Assembly (NCBI RefSeq): GCF_021012795.1
Contig: NZ_VFYU01000003.1
Span: forward strand, 1 to 64,000
Length of the DNA stretch: 64,000 bases
Direction of reading: 5' to 3'
Origin: Psychrobacter sp. I-STPA10
Lineage (GTDB): Bacteria; Pseudomonadota; Gammaproteobacteria; Pseudomonadales; Moraxellaceae
How positions within the stretch are numbered: position 1 is the first letter of the stretch; each line of letters starts with the position of its first letter. The notes beneath the pieces were generated by a model that did not search any database, was not told where the DNA came from, and saw nothing but the letters and a program-made list of their open reading frames with translations. This document shows, piece by piece, positions 49,420 through 59,100 of this stretch. The translations under genes and the position numbers were made by a program.

Positions 49420-50511
49420 ATGCCAACGGATACCCAGCCGCAATCTTCTAAAACTGCAATTACTCAAACTCAAACTGCAAAAACTCCCTACGATGCTCAG
49501 CAAATACAATACAAATTAGACACCTCGCTAAGCCGCCCTCAGCTCAATAAAGACGGACATTTGCGCCATTTTTTGGGGGTGGAAGGGCTAGATAAAGCAC
49601 AACTGCAAGCCATCATCGCCAAAGCCGAAACTTTTTTTGATGCGCAAGGGCAGCTCATTAATAGCCCTGAGCTTGAAGGCTGTACGGTGATGAATTTGTT
49701 TTTTGAACCCTCAACTCGTACCCGCACCACCTTTGAGGTTGCTGAAAAACGCCTTGGCGCAAACGTACTTAATATCGACATTGCTCGTTCTAGTACCAAA
49801 AAAGGTGAAAGCTTACGAGATACCCTATGGAATTTACAAGCGATGACCGCCGATATTTTTGTGGTACGTCATTCTGCTTCGGGTGCCGCACATTTTATGG
49901 CAACCGAAGTGACCCCAGATATTGCCATCATCAATGGGGGTGATGGCTGGCATGCACACCCCACTCAAGGTATGCTCGATATGCTCACCATACACCGTGA
50001 AGCCCCGAGACCCTTTGAGGAATTATCCATTGCCATTATTGGTGACATCAAACACTCCCGAGTAGCCCGCTCCGACATCAGTGCGCTTAAAACATTAGGG
50101 GTGCAAGACATACGAGTCATCGCCCCACGTACCTTATTACCCAAAGGTATCGAGCGTTATGGCGTTACCGTTTATGAGGACATTGATGTAGGGGTTGCAG
50201 ATTGTGACGTGATTATGGGTCTGCGTATCCAAAATGAACGCATTGGCTCACCTTTATTGGCATCTTCTAGCGAATATTTTAAGCATTATGGCATTACTCC
50301 AGAGCGGGTGGCTCGTGCCAAACCTGATGCCATTGTGATGCACCCGGGCCCGATGAATCGTGGCATCGAAATCGCATCCAGTGTTGCCGATGGTGCGCAA
50401 TCAGTGATACTTAAACAAGTGAATAACGGCATCGCCATTCGTATGGCAGTATTATCATTGGCCATGCAAGGGCAGCGTGATTATCGTCAGCAACTTGCAC
50501 AGCAAAAATAA
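49420..50511 (+). CDS. pyrB: Aspartate carbamoyltransferase catalytic chain
   Basis: PyrB condenses carbamoyl phosphate with aspartate. The carbamoyl phosphate site is [60 protein letters not shown] and [11 protein letters not shown] are all present. About 45 extra N-terminal residues precede the conserved start, as in the Pseudomonas-type (class A) enzyme, where this extension takes part in nucleotide control. Consistent with class A, an inactive PyrC homologue follows 55 bp later. AAGGCGAG precedes the ATG. Confidence 0.97.
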   Translation: MPTDTQPQSSKTAITQTQTAKTPYDAQQIQYKLDTSLSRPQLNKDGHLRHFLGVEGLDKAQLQAIIAKAETFFDAQGQLINSPELEGCTVMNLFFEPSTRTRTTFEVAEKRLGANVLNIDIARSSTKKGESLRDTLWNLQAMTADIFVVRHSASGAAHFMATEVTPDIAIINGGDGWHAHPTQGMLDMLTIHREAPRPFEELSIAIIGDIKHSRVARSDISALKTLGVQDIRVIAPRTLLPKGIERYGVTVYEDIDVGVADCDVIMGLRIQNERIGSPLLASSSEYFKHYGITPERVARAKPDAIVMHPGPMNRGIEIASSVADGAQSVILKQVNNGIAIRMAVLSLAMQGQRDYRQQLAQQK

Positions 50512-50566
50512 GCATTACATTGAGCCATACACAATAATAAATAAGAGATATTCAATAGGATACCGT

Positions 50567-51751
50567 ATGCAAAACCTACTACCCCAAAACTTTGTTCACC
50601 CTAAGCTTAATGGTTCAGTTGATAGCTCAGCCAATAGCGCAGACAACAATGAAGATAAATGGCTACTACCACCATTGGTAGATTTATGTGCCCGTCTGCG
50701 TGAGCCGGGGCAGCAACAACATGGCACCCTAGCCAGTGAAGGGCAATGCGCTCGTAGCAATGGCTTTTTACACGTTGTTGTACCACCAGATACCAATCCT
50801 GTTTTAGAAAATGGCTCATTGCTAAAAGGCTTGCGTGAGCGGGCATTGCAAGATGGTGGCATTCACTTACATGTATTAGGTGCATTGACGGCTGGACTAG
50901 AAGGTGAACGCCCTGCTAATGTCGCAGGCTTGCAACGTGGCGGTTGTATCGCTGTATCAAACGCAGGGCGACCGTTTAGCAATGATTTGGTGATGTTGCG
51001 TACCCTAGAATATGCGGCCACTTTTGACTTAAAAGTGTTCTTTTATCCCAATGAGCCAAGCCTTGTGGCAGAAGGTGTGGCACATGATGGTTATATCGCC
51101 TCGTTTCATGGCTTACAAGGTATCCCGTGGATTGCTGAAACGGTGGCGTTATCCAAGCAGCTTTTGATGGTTGAAGAAACCGGCATATCGGCTCATTTTA
51201 GTCAGCTTAGTTGCAAATCTTCAGTAGAGCTGATGCGCTGGGCAAAAGAAAAAGGTTTGCCAGTTACCTGTGACGTTGCCATGCACCAATTGCATCTTAC
51301 CGACGATAACCTAGAAGGCTTTAATGCGCTTGCCTATGTCATGCCACCACTGCGTAGTAATACTGACCAACAAGCACTGCGAGCAGGGCTTAAAGATGGG
51401 GTGATTGATGCCATTTGTAGCCATCATGAGCCGCTTAATCACACTGCCAAAAAAGCCCCATTTGCTGACTGCTTGGCAGGCATCTCAAACTTTGATACCT
51501 TTATGGCACTTGGTTGTGCATTGGTACGAGATGGAGTGTTAACCCCAAGTGAGCTAGTAGAAAAAATCTGCCTTAATCCTGCTAAGATTGCAGGTATTAG
51601 CGAGCAGTATGAGCAGATTGGTGGTGCAGTATTGGTTGACCCTAACCACACATGGCAGGTTACCACCGAGTCGATGAGTTCAGCGGGTAAAAATACACCA
51701 TTTATCGGGCAAACTTTAACTGGCAAAGTGGTGGAGACCTTTTTTGACTAA
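50567..51751 (+). CDS. pyrX: Inactive dihydroorotase homologue (PyrC'), PyrB partner
   Basis: The 394-residue protein has the amidohydrolase layout of dihydroorotase, but every metal ligand position I can align is changed. The usual D-x-H-x-H is DLCARLREPG (39-48). The HCED-type site is PNEPSL, the H-x-S region is AHFSQLS, and the catalytic Asp motif DHAPH is SHHEPL. In Pseudomonas-type ATCase such a dead PyrC forms the structural core of a dodecamer with PyrB. AGGA precedes the ATG at 50567. A separate active pyrC must exist elsewhere. The next gene overlaps its last 8 bases. Confidence 0.93.
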   Translation: MQNLLPQNFVHPKLNGSVDSSANSADNNEDKWLLPPLVDLCARLREPGQQQHGTLASEGQCARSNGFLHVVVPPDTNPVLENGSLLKGLRERALQDGGIHLHVLGALTAGLEGERPANVAGLQRGGCIAVSNAGRPFSNDLVMLRTLEYAATFDLKVFFYPNEPSLVAEGVAHDGYIASFHGLQGIPWIAETVALSKQLLMVEETGISAHFSQLSCKSSVELMRWAKEKGLPVTCDVAMHQLHLTDDNLEGFNALAYVMPPLRSNTDQQALRAGLKDGVIDAICSHHEPLNHTAKKAPFADCLAGISNFDTFMALGCALVRDGVLTPSELVEKICLNPAKIAGISEQYEQIGGAVLVDPNHTWQVTTESMSSAGKNTPFIGQTLTGKVVETFFD

Positions 51752-52286
51752 ACCACCTAAATTTGAATCTGCGCCTAAGCAACAGCCAGACACTTTCACC
51801 GCCATCAAAGACACCGAAGCGGAGGTAGAGTCCAGCGAGTCTATTAAAGCAGTTGCTATTTATGAAGTTGCTAAAGGTGTTGCTTCCTTATTTGCAGCAG
51901 TGGCTTTATGGCACTGGCATACTGATATCAGTACATGGCTAAGCTCAGTGACTCGGTTGTGGCATTATTATTTTGGGCAGTTATTAATTACTCAAATTGA
52001 TGGTTTGGTGGGCAATGTGGAGCGTGCCAGTCGCCATTGGACGATTGCCTTTTGGCTGATTATTGGCTATGCCAGTTTGCGCTTTATTGAAGCGTATGGG
52101 CTGTGGAAAGATAAAACGTGGGCATATTGGTACAGTGTGCTTGGTTATGGGGTATTTGTTCCTATTGAGCTGTATTATCTCATCACTAAGCCATTTGACT
52201 GGTTTAAATTGGCAATCTTTATTTTAAACGTGGTTATTGTGATTGTTGTTTATCGTAATATGAAGCGCAAAGGGTTGTTAGGATAA
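51744..52286 (+). CDS. DUF2127 family membrane protein
   Basis: This 180-residue protein has a polar N-terminus (about 30 residues) and four predicted transmembrane helices. It shows the DUF2127 pattern: IKAVAIYEVAKGVASLFAA, ...WTIAFWLIIGYASLRFIEAYGLWKDKTWAYWY and YGVFVPIELYYL. The only plausible start is the TTG at 51744, which overlaps the pyrX stop and has GGAG nearby, implying translational coupling. A role in pyrimidine metabolism is not evident. Confidence 0.78.
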   Translation: MTKPPKFESAPKQQPDTFTAIKDTEAEVESSESIKAVAIYEVAKGVASLFAAVALWHWHTDISTWLSSVTRLWHYYFGQLLITQIDGLVGNVERASRHWTIAFWLIIGYASLRFIEAYGLWKDKTWAYWYSVLGYGVFVPIELYYLITKPFDWFKLAIFILNVVIVIVVYRNMKRKGLLG

Positions 52287-52436
52287 TGAAATAGTCAGTT
52301 AAATAGTATCTTTTTTAATCAATACTCAACTGGATGCATCATTCTACTTAAAATAAAATTGGTTGGTTTTCATTGAAATTTGTTTTCATCGAAAATTGAA
52401 AATAATTATAGAAAATATTGTGATATACAAAATACT

Positions 52437-52468
52437 AAAAAGCACCATTGCCTTTTGACAATGGTGCT
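52437..52468 (-). terminator. Terminator of the second dps gene
   Basis: AGCACCATTG and CAATGGTGCT form a perfect 10-base stem with an 8-base loop, followed by TTTTT on the minus strand. It lies 55 bp past the dps stop and also faces the end of the DUF2127 gene. Confidence 0.85.
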
Positions 52469-52522
52469 AATGGTACTTTTTGATGTATTACTTATGAATA
52501 TCTAACTCATTAATAATTAGAA

Positions 52523-53008
52523 TTAGGTGCTTTTTGGCGCATTTGCACCGATAAACCACGCATCTTTATCAATAATACGGCTGGCTTCAGTAAATAAGTC
52601 CGCCGTGTCTTCATCACCAGCTTCACCTGCTGTTTCGATGGCTTTACGCAGTGTCTCAGCGACTTGTTTGTAGCGATTGGTGAGCTCACGTACGTGTTGC
52701 GATACCTCTGTGATATCAGTAGGATAGTCTGCTAAGATAGAGTCTTTTGCCACGCGACTAGTTAGTCCGTTTGGTTGACCACCTAAAATCACAATACGCT
52801 CTGCGATGGTATCAGAAATTTCACGAAGCCGATCAGTGGTTTCATCAAGTAGTTGATGGACGCCAATAAAGCCCTGACCTTGCAAATTCCAATGGCACTG
52901 TTTGCCATCTAAAGTTAAGTCAATCACATTCGCTAGGTTTGCGTTTAATAAGTCTGTCATTTGTTGAGCGGTATTATCATCAAGTCCGCTTGCATAGCGT
53001 TCTCTCAT
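52523..53008 (-). CDS. Dps-like DNA protection/ferritin-like protein, second copy
   Basis: This 161-residue four-helix protein has the Dps ferroxidase pattern: DGKQCHWNLQGQGFIGVHQLLDETTDRL and ISDTIAERIVILGG, with DKDAWFIGANAP at the end. The sequence is far from the first Dps at 24264, so the two are distinct lineages and not a recent duplication. The N-terminal tail is MRERYASGLDD. AAGGAG precedes the ATG. A perfect palindrome about 100 bp upstream may be an operator. Confidence 0.9.
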   Translation of the reverse strand: MRERYASGLDDNTAQQMTDLLNANLANVIDLTLDGKQCHWNLQGQGFIGVHQLLDETTDRLREISDTIAERIVILGGQPNGLTSRVAKDSILADYPTDITEVSQHVRELTNRYKQVAETLRKAIETAGEAGDEDTADLFTEASRIIDKDAWFIGANAPKST

Positions 53009-53109
53009 GTTATTCTCCTTGTTATGTGTTTGTTTGTGTACTAATTTATATATAAGGTTTTTTTAATAATTGCATCCTCTTAGCTTAGAGTTAGCTAAAA
53101 GGGGAAATA

Positions 53110-53129
53110 TTGAATAATTACTTATTCAA
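53110..53129. promoter_or_regulatory. Palindrome upstream of the second dps
   Basis: TTGAATAA-TTAC-TTATTCAA is a perfect dyad about 100 bp before the dps ATG, in the 347 bp gap that also contains the start region of the next plus-strand gene. It could be an operator for either gene. The rest of the gap shows nothing recognisable. Confidence 0.4.
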
Positions 53130-53355
53130 CTTGATATAAATCATAACAATTAGAATTATCGAAAGGAAGGTAAGTTGTTAGGTGTTTGATATGCTTAATG
53201 TTGCTAATTGTAAGGCTTTATAAAAGTTTGACTAATTTATTGATTTTATGCGTTATTGATTTTATGTAATATATAAATGTAACATGTCAGTTCTTTGCTT
53301 TATTGATATACATAGGGTTTATGGCATATCTATATTTGTTTAAAAAGAGACAAAG

Positions 53356-54153
53356 ATGAAAATTTTAACCAAATTAATGAACAAAATATGGCATTCCAAT
53401 GCAGATAAACAGTCATCTGGTTTTGTTGACAAGCAAGGCAATATGCGCACCCAAGCAGAGCTTGAGCAGTGGATAAATGTAGAGTCAAAGCAGTGGCTCA
53501 AAGGCTTTGGCTATAAAATAAACTGGTATATGCTAAAAGAGGCAGAGTTGGTTGCGAAGGATATCAGCTTAGATGGGCTTGCCAATGCCATTAATATACA
53601 GCAACAACAGCCAATGTCATGGAATGACGGTGTGAGTCATGCCTATGATTTCTCACTACAAGATAGGCGTTGCCGAGTTTTTATTACTCCTGCCGTTGAT
53701 GGTTGGATCTATATTATTAGCAGTGTGTCTGAACATTTGGATTTATTAGAAGATGTCTTGCCAACGGTAGATTTGGATTATTATGCCTTTGCCAGTTATC
53801 GGGTTTGTGGTGCAGTGGCGTGGCGACAAGTTAAATCAGGTAACACGATACGTTATTTTAGTTATGCCGATGGGGTGGTCTATCATAATGAAGGAGAGCA
53901 AACGGTAGAAGAGGCTAAATTAAACCTACTCAACTTATCTGGGTTAGATAATGAGCAAGCGGTTGATACCATGTTTGCTGAAGAGGAAAAAATTGACTCA
54001 AATACCCATGCAAATACTACAGCCACCATCAATTTGCCTGATGAAGACGATGTCATGCGGTTGTGTGCAGCATGGACGGGTGAGGATATAAATAAGTTCG
54101 ATGACTATCCCAGTAGTATCATCAGTGAGCAGGGAATCGCAGGATATCTATAG
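53356..54153 (+). CDS. Hypothetical protein ending in a Correia-like repeat
   Basis: This 265-residue soluble acidic protein has a basic start (MKILTKLMNKIWHS). It contains segments such as EQWINVESKQWLKGFGYKI, RRCRVFITPAVDGWIYIIS and GAVAWRQVKSG, and a C-terminal part GEDINKFDDYPSSI. I do not recognise a family; the INKFDDYPSS segment suggests a cell-surface or immunity-type protein, without proof. AAGAG precedes the ATG. The stop codon TAG at 54151-54153 is part of the TATAGTC end of repeat C copy 6, so the natural C-terminus may have been altered by that insertion. Confidence 0.65.
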   Translation: MKILTKLMNKIWHSNADKQSSGFVDKQGNMRTQAELEQWINVESKQWLKGFGYKINWYMLKEAELVAKDISLDGLANAINIQQQQPMSWNDGVSHAYDFSLQDRRCRVFITPAVDGWIYIISSVSEHLDLLEDVLPTVDLDYYAFASYRVCGAVAWRQVKSGNTIRYFSYADGVVYHNEGEQTVEEAKLNLLNLSGLDNEQAVDTMFAEEEKIDSNTHANTTATINLPDEDDVMRLCAAWTGEDINKFDDYPSSIISEQGIAGYL

Positions 54154-54255
54154 TCAACGAACTACTAAACAGCTACGGTGTTGCCCTCGTTTGCTGTACA
54201 ACCGTACTATCTTCACTCGGTCGCCTTGTATCTGTTTTAGACTTCGTTGACTAGA
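54149..54255. repeat. Repeat family C (Correia-like), copy 6
   Basis: This 107 bp element has ends TATAGTCAACGAA and TTCGTTGACTAGA. Its core is CTACGGTGTTGCCCTCG, then CCGTACTATCTTCACTCGG, then TCGCCTTGTATCTG. Of the six copies this is the one closest, from memory, to a neisserial Correia element. It overlaps the stop codon of the upstream gene. Confidence 0.9.
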
Positions 54256-54350
54256 TCGTAAGTTGCATATATTTATTAGCGTTATTGAGCATCAGTTATT
54301 GGGCGGAACTGTTAATCAGCTAACTGTGCTGATTAACTGTCTTAACTTAA

Positions 54351-54635
54351 CTATGCCGACCTATGCCGACGTCTAATCACCCATTTAAAAATCAACTTGG
54401 CGGTGATAATCACCACAAAAACGACAATGACAAATACCCACAGTCCATTGCCTTGTAGGTGCTGTTGATAAGCAGATGCCAGATAAGCTGATAGCCCCAT
54501 AGCCATCAATAATGAGCCCCAACGGATAAAGGGTAGGGCTTTATTTTTGTGCTGTGGAAAGGTGAGGGCATAATCGCTAGAAAAGCTATATAGCACCATT
54601 GCCAATATCCAAATAATGGCGAGAAATATATCCAT
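54351..54635 (-). CDS. Small three-helix membrane protein
   Basis: This 94-residue protein has three predicted transmembrane helices (DIFLAIIWILAMVLYSF, IRWGSLLMAMGLSAYLASA, GLWVFVIVVFVVIITAKLIF) and ends with a basic RRRHRSA tail. The family is not recognised. No clear ribosome-binding site is seen. It lies 46 bp downstream of a hypothetical gene on the same strand. Confidence 0.6.
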   Translation of the reverse strand: MDIFLAIIWILAMVLYSFSSDYALTFPQHKNKALPFIRWGSLLMAMGLSAYLASAYQQHLQGNGLWVFVIVVFVVIITAKLIFKWVIRRRHRSA

Positions 54636-54681
54636 AGGGTCGATTTACTCTGGGTTGTTTAGGTTGTTTAGGTTGTTTGGG

Positions 54682-55239
54682 TTATACAGTGAGATATTTA
54701 TTTGTTACGTCTTGCCAGCATGTTTTGAGTAACTCTTCAGATGGCTGATGATATTCAATCATTTTGCTTAAAATAAAGTCGTCACTAGATTGTTGACTGG
54801 CTGTATTATAACTGACTTTATTATAATATAGCATTGCCCCATTTTCTAATATGACCACGATTTCATTTTTATCTTGGTAAATATTTTGAATTTCAATTTT
54901 AATCAAGACATCAATATATTTAATAAAATAACCATCAAGGTTGTTGATAAAATTTGAAAAAAATAGCAAATTTTTTAATGTATTATCTTTAACTTTTTCT
55001 GTACTATAAATTTCAATCTGTTGATAAATATTATTGTCTGTAATGTTGTCAATTATACAAATACGATAGCCAGAATAATAAAAATAATAGATGACTGATT
55101 GTGGTGAGGGAAGGTGTTTATCACAAAACATTTCATCACAATAGTCACCAAGGTGTGCTATATCCGTTTGTACAAAATCAAAATAACCATTTCTAATAAA
55201 TTCTGATATAACAAAGGACTGTCTAAAGTCGTGATTCAT
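54682..55239 (-). CDS. Hypothetical protein
   Basis: This 185-residue soluble protein is acidic and rich in Tyr, Asn and Ile (YYFYYSGYRICIIDNITDNN, VILENGAMLYYNKV). No signal or membrane segment and no family were recognised. It lies 12 bp after the YrhK-like gene on the same strand, so the two are probably co-transcribed. Composition is AT-rich. Size and setting fit an accessory or immunity-type gene, but this is inference. Confidence 0.6.
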   Translation of the reverse strand: MNHDFRQSFVISEFIRNGYFDFVQTDIAHLGDYCDEMFCDKHLPSPQSVIYYFYYSGYRICIIDNITDNNIYQQIEIYSTEKVKDNTLKNLLFFSNFINNLDGYFIKYIDVLIKIEIQNIYQDKNEIVVILENGAMLYYNKVSYNTASQQSSDDFILSKMIEYHQPSEELLKTCWQDVTNKYLTV

Positions 55240-55251
55240 AAACTCATCTTT

Positions 55252-56019
55252 CTACTTTTTACCCTGCTGTTCACTCATAATCTCTTGTTGTACCGCTAAA
55301 ATAAAATTATGTCCAAAACGGCTGGGGTGGGTTTGGTCGCTGAGTTTATTTTGCAAAGATTGTCGCCAAAAAATCATCACCCCACCGAGCCAAAATAACA
55401 AACTGCCAATGGTAAACATCAACGCAGACAAATTATCAATCTGTGTTTGGTCAATCGGCATTTTATAATGTTGTAAATAAGGAATGGTAGCAAAAATAAA
55501 CAATGCCGAACCAACAATAAAGGTTACCAAAGTAAAATTAAATAACTGCAAATAAGTAAAAGATGGGGCAGAGGGCAGTTGTAACAAATTGGCACAACCA
55601 CCAATCACAAATAAAATCGACCCAATAATAAAGCACCATGACCCAAAAATAGCATCATCTATCTGTGATAAAAAACAAACGCTACCAACGGTAAATAACA
55701 CACTACCAAATACATAATTAATATTAGCCACTTTTTCGATGATATCCGCTTTGCTATGGGTTGGGTGCAATCGCCAATAGGCTTGGGTTTCTAGTAAATC
55801 ATGACCAGTGACAATCAAATACAAGATTGAGCCAATAATAAACAGCCAAACGCCAATATCCTGATAGTGACTAAATATAGGAAAAAACAGCACACTGCCT
55901 AAAACAAATAGTATCCCGCCAATTTTATAAATCCATGCGCTAAATACTGTCCATGAAAGGTTAAAAAGACTGGTTTTATTATCGGAGACACGTTCACGAC
56001 TGGTGACTAGGTGGGGCAT
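55252..56019 (-). CDS. YrhK-like domain membrane protein
   Basis: This 255-residue polytopic protein is built of repeated helix pairs. Each pair carries a G-x-x-L-F-x-x-G-S-x-L-F/Y motif: GGILFVLGSVLFF, GVWLFIIGSILYL, GSVLFTVGSVCFL, GSWCFIIGSILFV, VGSALFIFATI and IGSLLFWLGGVMI. The motif matches YrhK-type domains, of unknown function. AGGA precedes the ATG. It starts a short minus-strand group with the next two small genes. Confidence 0.75.
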   Translation of the reverse strand: MPHLVTSRERVSDNKTSLFNLSWTVFSAWIYKIGGILFVLGSVLFFPIFSHYQDIGVWLFIIGSILYLIVTGHDLLETQAYWRLHPTHSKADIIEKVANINYVFGSVLFTVGSVCFLSQIDDAIFGSWCFIIGSILFVIGGCANLLQLPSAPSFTYLQLFNFTLVTFIVGSALFIFATIPYLQHYKMPIDQTQIDNLSALMFTIGSLLFWLGGVMIFWRQSLQNKLSDQTHPSRFGHNFILAVQQEIMSEQQGKK

Positions 56020-56053
56020 AGGTTGTCCTGATTTTTTATTGTATATAATATTT

Positions 56054-56473
56054 CTAAGTTTTGCTATATTTGATTAAATCCTTAACATAGCTATCTTGGT
56101 TTAACCATATAATTTCTAAAATAAGTGTTGGTAATAGATATATGTAAATCATAAGGCTTGATAGTTTAGGAAAATCTTTAATTAGAATCATTAATATGAC
56201 CTGTATAAGCCCCATAAAAATAAAAAGCCAAAATCTATTTTGTGCTTTAGCTATTTCATAATTTATTTTATATGGATTATTACGATTTTTTCTAATTTTT
56301 CTTAAATATCTAAGTTTGTAAAATCTCAATAGTTTCTTGAAGTTACTAGGCATAGATTTAAGCCAGTTAGTAACAGTGTTATATATTTTGGGGATTGTCA
56401 TTGCAATAATACTTATTATTAATGCATTTAAGCTTTGCAATGTAAATAATTGTGTAAAAAATTCTCTAAACAT
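56054..56473 (-). CDS. Hypothetical membrane protein
   Basis: From the ATG at 56473 this is 139 residues, with an N-terminal hydrophobic helix (LNALIISIIAMTIPKIY), a very basic middle (FYKLRYLRKIRKNRNN) and two C-terminal helices. A TTG 13 codons earlier has GGAG upstream and could be the true start. No family is recognised. It is one of the most AT-rich genes here and is divergent from uvrB with a short gap. Confidence 0.5.
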   Translation of the reverse strand: MFREFFTQLFTLQSLNALIISIIAMTIPKIYNTVTNWLKSMPSNFKKLLRFYKLRYLRKIRKNRNNPYKINYEIAKAQNRFWLFIFMGLIQVILMILIKDFPKLSSLMIYIYLLPTLILEIIWLNQDSYVKDLIKYSKT

Positions 56474-56547
56474 AACTGTATCTATGGTTTGATTTAATGA
56501 AAATAATCCCAATATAGCTGAAAACTCCTAAAAAAGACAAACATATT

Positions 56548-58665
56548 ATGCGTATGCCCGAACCCCGTTCCTCTCGTCAATTAAACCAACTTGCCAGCCA
56601 ATTACAAAACGAAGCCGAAATTACTGGTGTCAATGCCTCAGGTACACAAATTGCGAGCCGAGCCTTTGAGATGGTCACCGATTTTTCCCCCGCAGGCGAC
56701 CAACCGCAAGCCATCGAAAAGCTGGTGCATGGTGTTGAGGCAGGTATGGACAATCAGCTATTGCTTGGGGTGACAGGCTCAGGCAAAACCTACACCATGG
56801 CAAAAGTCATTAGCCAATGCCAACGCCCCACCATCATCATGGCACACAACAAAACCTTAGCCGCCCAGCTTTATGGTGAATTTAAAGCCTTTTTTCCCAA
56901 CAATGCGGTGGAATACTTTGTCAGCTATTATGACTACTATCAGCCCGAGGCTTACGTTGCTGCCAGTGATACCTTTATCGAAAAAGACAGTGCCATTAAC
57001 GACCACATCGACCAAATGCGACTGTCTGCCACAAGGGCATTGCTAGAGCGTCGTGATGCCATTATCGTTGCCTCAGTGTCCTCCATTTATGGTTTGGGCG
57101 ACCCTGAAAGCTACCTAAAAATGCTACTGCATATCGTAGTTGGTGATAGAGTTGACCGCACCGCAATGATAAAGCGACTGGTGGAGTTACAATATATCCG
57201 TAACGAGCTGGACTTTGGACGTGGTACATACCGCTTACGTGGTGAGCTACTCGACATCTATCCTGCTGAATCAGAACAGCTTGCCGTTCGTATCAGCATG
57301 TTTGACGATGAGATTGAAAAAATCACATGGTTTGACCCACTCACTGGTAAAAATGTGCGTAGTGTGCCACGCATTACCATCTATCCAAAATCGCACTATG
57401 TCACCCCCCGAGAACGCCTAGAGGCTGCCAGTCATACCATTCGAGATGAGCTAGAAGAGCGTCTGGAATATTTTCGAGACAATAACAAACTTATCGAGGC
57501 TCAACGTATCAAAGAGCGTACCCAATATGACCTTGAGATGATACAACAGCTTGGTTACTGTAACGGCATTGAAAACTACTCTCGCCACCTCTCAGGGCGT
57601 CCTGCTGGCGAAGCACCACCCACACTTTTTGACTATATTCCACCAGACGCCCTATTATTTATTGACGAATCGCATGTCACCGTACCGCAAATCGGAGCGA
57701 TGTATAAAGGCGACCGCTCACGCAAAGAAAACCTGATTAATTATGGCTTTCGCCTGCCCAGTGCCATCGACAACCGCCCAATGAAATTTGAAGAATGGGA
57801 ACGTATTCGCCCTGCCACCATCTTTGTCACCGCCACTCCTGCCCAATACGAGCTTGAGCAAAGCGAGCAAGTGGTCGAACAAGTGGTGCGACCCACAGGA
57901 CTCATCGACCCTGAAATCGAAATCCGTCCCGTTCTTACCCAAGTCGATGACGTATTATCCGAGATTACCAAACGTCGAGAGCTGGACGAGCGGGTGCTTA
58001 TCACCACCTTGACCAAACGCATGGCAGAGGACTTGACCAGCTACCTAAAAGAATACGACATCAAAGTCGCCTACCTACACTCAGACATCGACACTGTTGA
58101 GCGTATGCAAATCATTCACGAACTGCGGACAGGCGTACATGACGTATTGGTCGGCATTAACCTATTGCGTGAAGGCTTGGACATGCCCGAAGTGTCACTG
58201 GTTGCTATCTTTGATGCTGATAAAGAAGGCTTTTTACGTTCAGAGCGTTCATTGATTCAGACCATCGGACGAGCCGCCCGCCATATCAACGGTAAAGCCA
58301 TTCTCTATGCTGACCGCATCACCCCAAGCATGGAAAAAGCCATCGAAGAAACCGACCGTCGCCGCGAAAAACAAATCGCCTTTAACCTAGAGCATAACAT
58401 CACCCCCACCTCGGCAAGACGCAGTATCACCGATAAGATTGACACAGGTGAAGTTGAGGACGAATTAAACGACAACCAGTCTATCCCCAGTAGCAGTGGC
58501 TTACCTGATGTTGATATCGAAATCTTGCGTAGCCCTGATTTACTTGCCAAAGAAATCAACCGCCTAGAAAAAGAAATGAAACAGCTATCCCGCGATTTAA
58601 AATTTGAAGAGGCGGCAAAAGTACGTGATAAAGTATTGGAATTAAAAGAATATATAGTGCAGTGA
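56548..58665 (+). CDS. uvrB: Excinuclease ABC subunit B
   Basis: UvrB is the damage-verifying helicase-like subunit of nucleotide excision repair. It shows [15 protein letters not shown], Walker [15 protein letters not shown], the beta-hairpin [18 protein letters not shown] (DEAD-like), the helicase motif [11 protein letters not shown], and the C-terminal UVR domain ending [20 protein letters not shown]. About 35 extra N-terminal residues precede the conserved core, giving 705 aa against 673 in E. coli. GC content is clearly higher than in the adjacent small genes. Repeat A copy 3 lies 47 bp after the stop. Confidence 0.98.
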   Translation: MRMPEPRSSRQLNQLASQLQNEAEITGVNASGTQIASRAFEMVTDFSPAGDQPQAIEKLVHGVEAGMDNQLLLGVTGSGKTYTMAKVISQCQRPTIIMAHNKTLAAQLYGEFKAFFPNNAVEYFVSYYDYYQPEAYVAASDTFIEKDSAINDHIDQMRLSATRALLERRDAIIVASVSSIYGLGDPESYLKMLLHIVVGDRVDRTAMIKRLVELQYIRNELDFGRGTYRLRGELLDIYPAESEQLAVRISMFDDEIEKITWFDPLTGKNVRSVPRITIYPKSHYVTPRERLEAASHTIRDELEERLEYFRDNNKLIEAQRIKERTQYDLEMIQQLGYCNGIENYSRHLSGRPAGEAPPTLFDYIPPDALLFIDESHVTVPQIGAMYKGDRSRKENLINYGFRLPSAIDNRPMKFEEWERIRPATIFVTATPAQYELEQSEQVVEQVVRPTGLIDPEIEIRPVLTQVDDVLSEITKRRELDERVLITTLTKRMAEDLTSYLKEYDIKVAYLHSDIDTVERMQIIHELRTGVHDVLVGINLLREGLDMPEVSLVAIFDADKEGFLRSERSLIQTIGRAARHINGKAILYADRITPSMEKAIEETDRRREKQIAFNLEHNITPTSARRSITDKIDTGEVEDELNDNQSIPSSSGLPDVDIEILRSPDLLAKEINRLEKEMKQLSRDLKFEEAAKVRDKVLELKEYIVQ

Positions 58666-58712
58666 TGGGTTTTTCTTTTTCTAAGTTTTTTATTTTCTAA
58701 GTCTCTATTTTA

Positions 58713-58877
58713 AGAACCTGTATTCATAATCCAAAATCAGGGGATTTTTAGACTAAAATGGCGTAATACAAGGCAAGTTTTGGGGCGAATAGTCATTCTA
58801 TTTAATCCAAAATTTAACGCAGTAGTACGTCTATCTTAGGCAAAAAGCGACCATTGTGGGTTGTGAATACAGGTTCT
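58713..58877. repeat. Repeat family A, copy 3
   Basis: This 165 bp copy has the same ends as the copies at 4544 and 35010 and a few internal substitutions. It directly precedes the structured GC-rich element. Confidence 0.88.
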
Positions 58878-58883
58878 AAGTAG

Positions 58884-59030
58884 CTAATCCCGCTTTCCGC
58901 TCATATCTACCCGACTAGGCGAGGCAGTGGCACGAGCTGATAGATTGCTGTTGCCTCGATACTCTCTCAGACTCTAGCCACGCAACTCGCCTAGCCGAGT
59001 AGGCTAACCGCTACAATCGGGGCTAAAAAG
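58884..59030 (-). ncRNA. Structured GC-rich element (candidate RNA or mobile-element remnant)
   Basis: This stretch of about 147 bp is much richer in GC than its surroundings and folds, on the minus strand, into a long hairpin. CTCGGCTAGGCGAG and GTGGC pair with GCCAC and CTCGCCTAGTCGGG, with about 45 bases at the tip. The flanks read TAGCCCCGATTGTAGCGG at one side and GAGCGGAAAGCGGGATTAGC at the other, a bracketing I associate with widespread intergenic elements that I cannot name with certainty. No ORF is present. The strand is chosen only for readability. Confidence 0.4.
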
Positions 59031-59100
59031 CCTTGCCACACCAACGCTCAACGATTTATTAAGCCTGAGTTAAGAGATAGTTATACAGGGAATGACAGCT

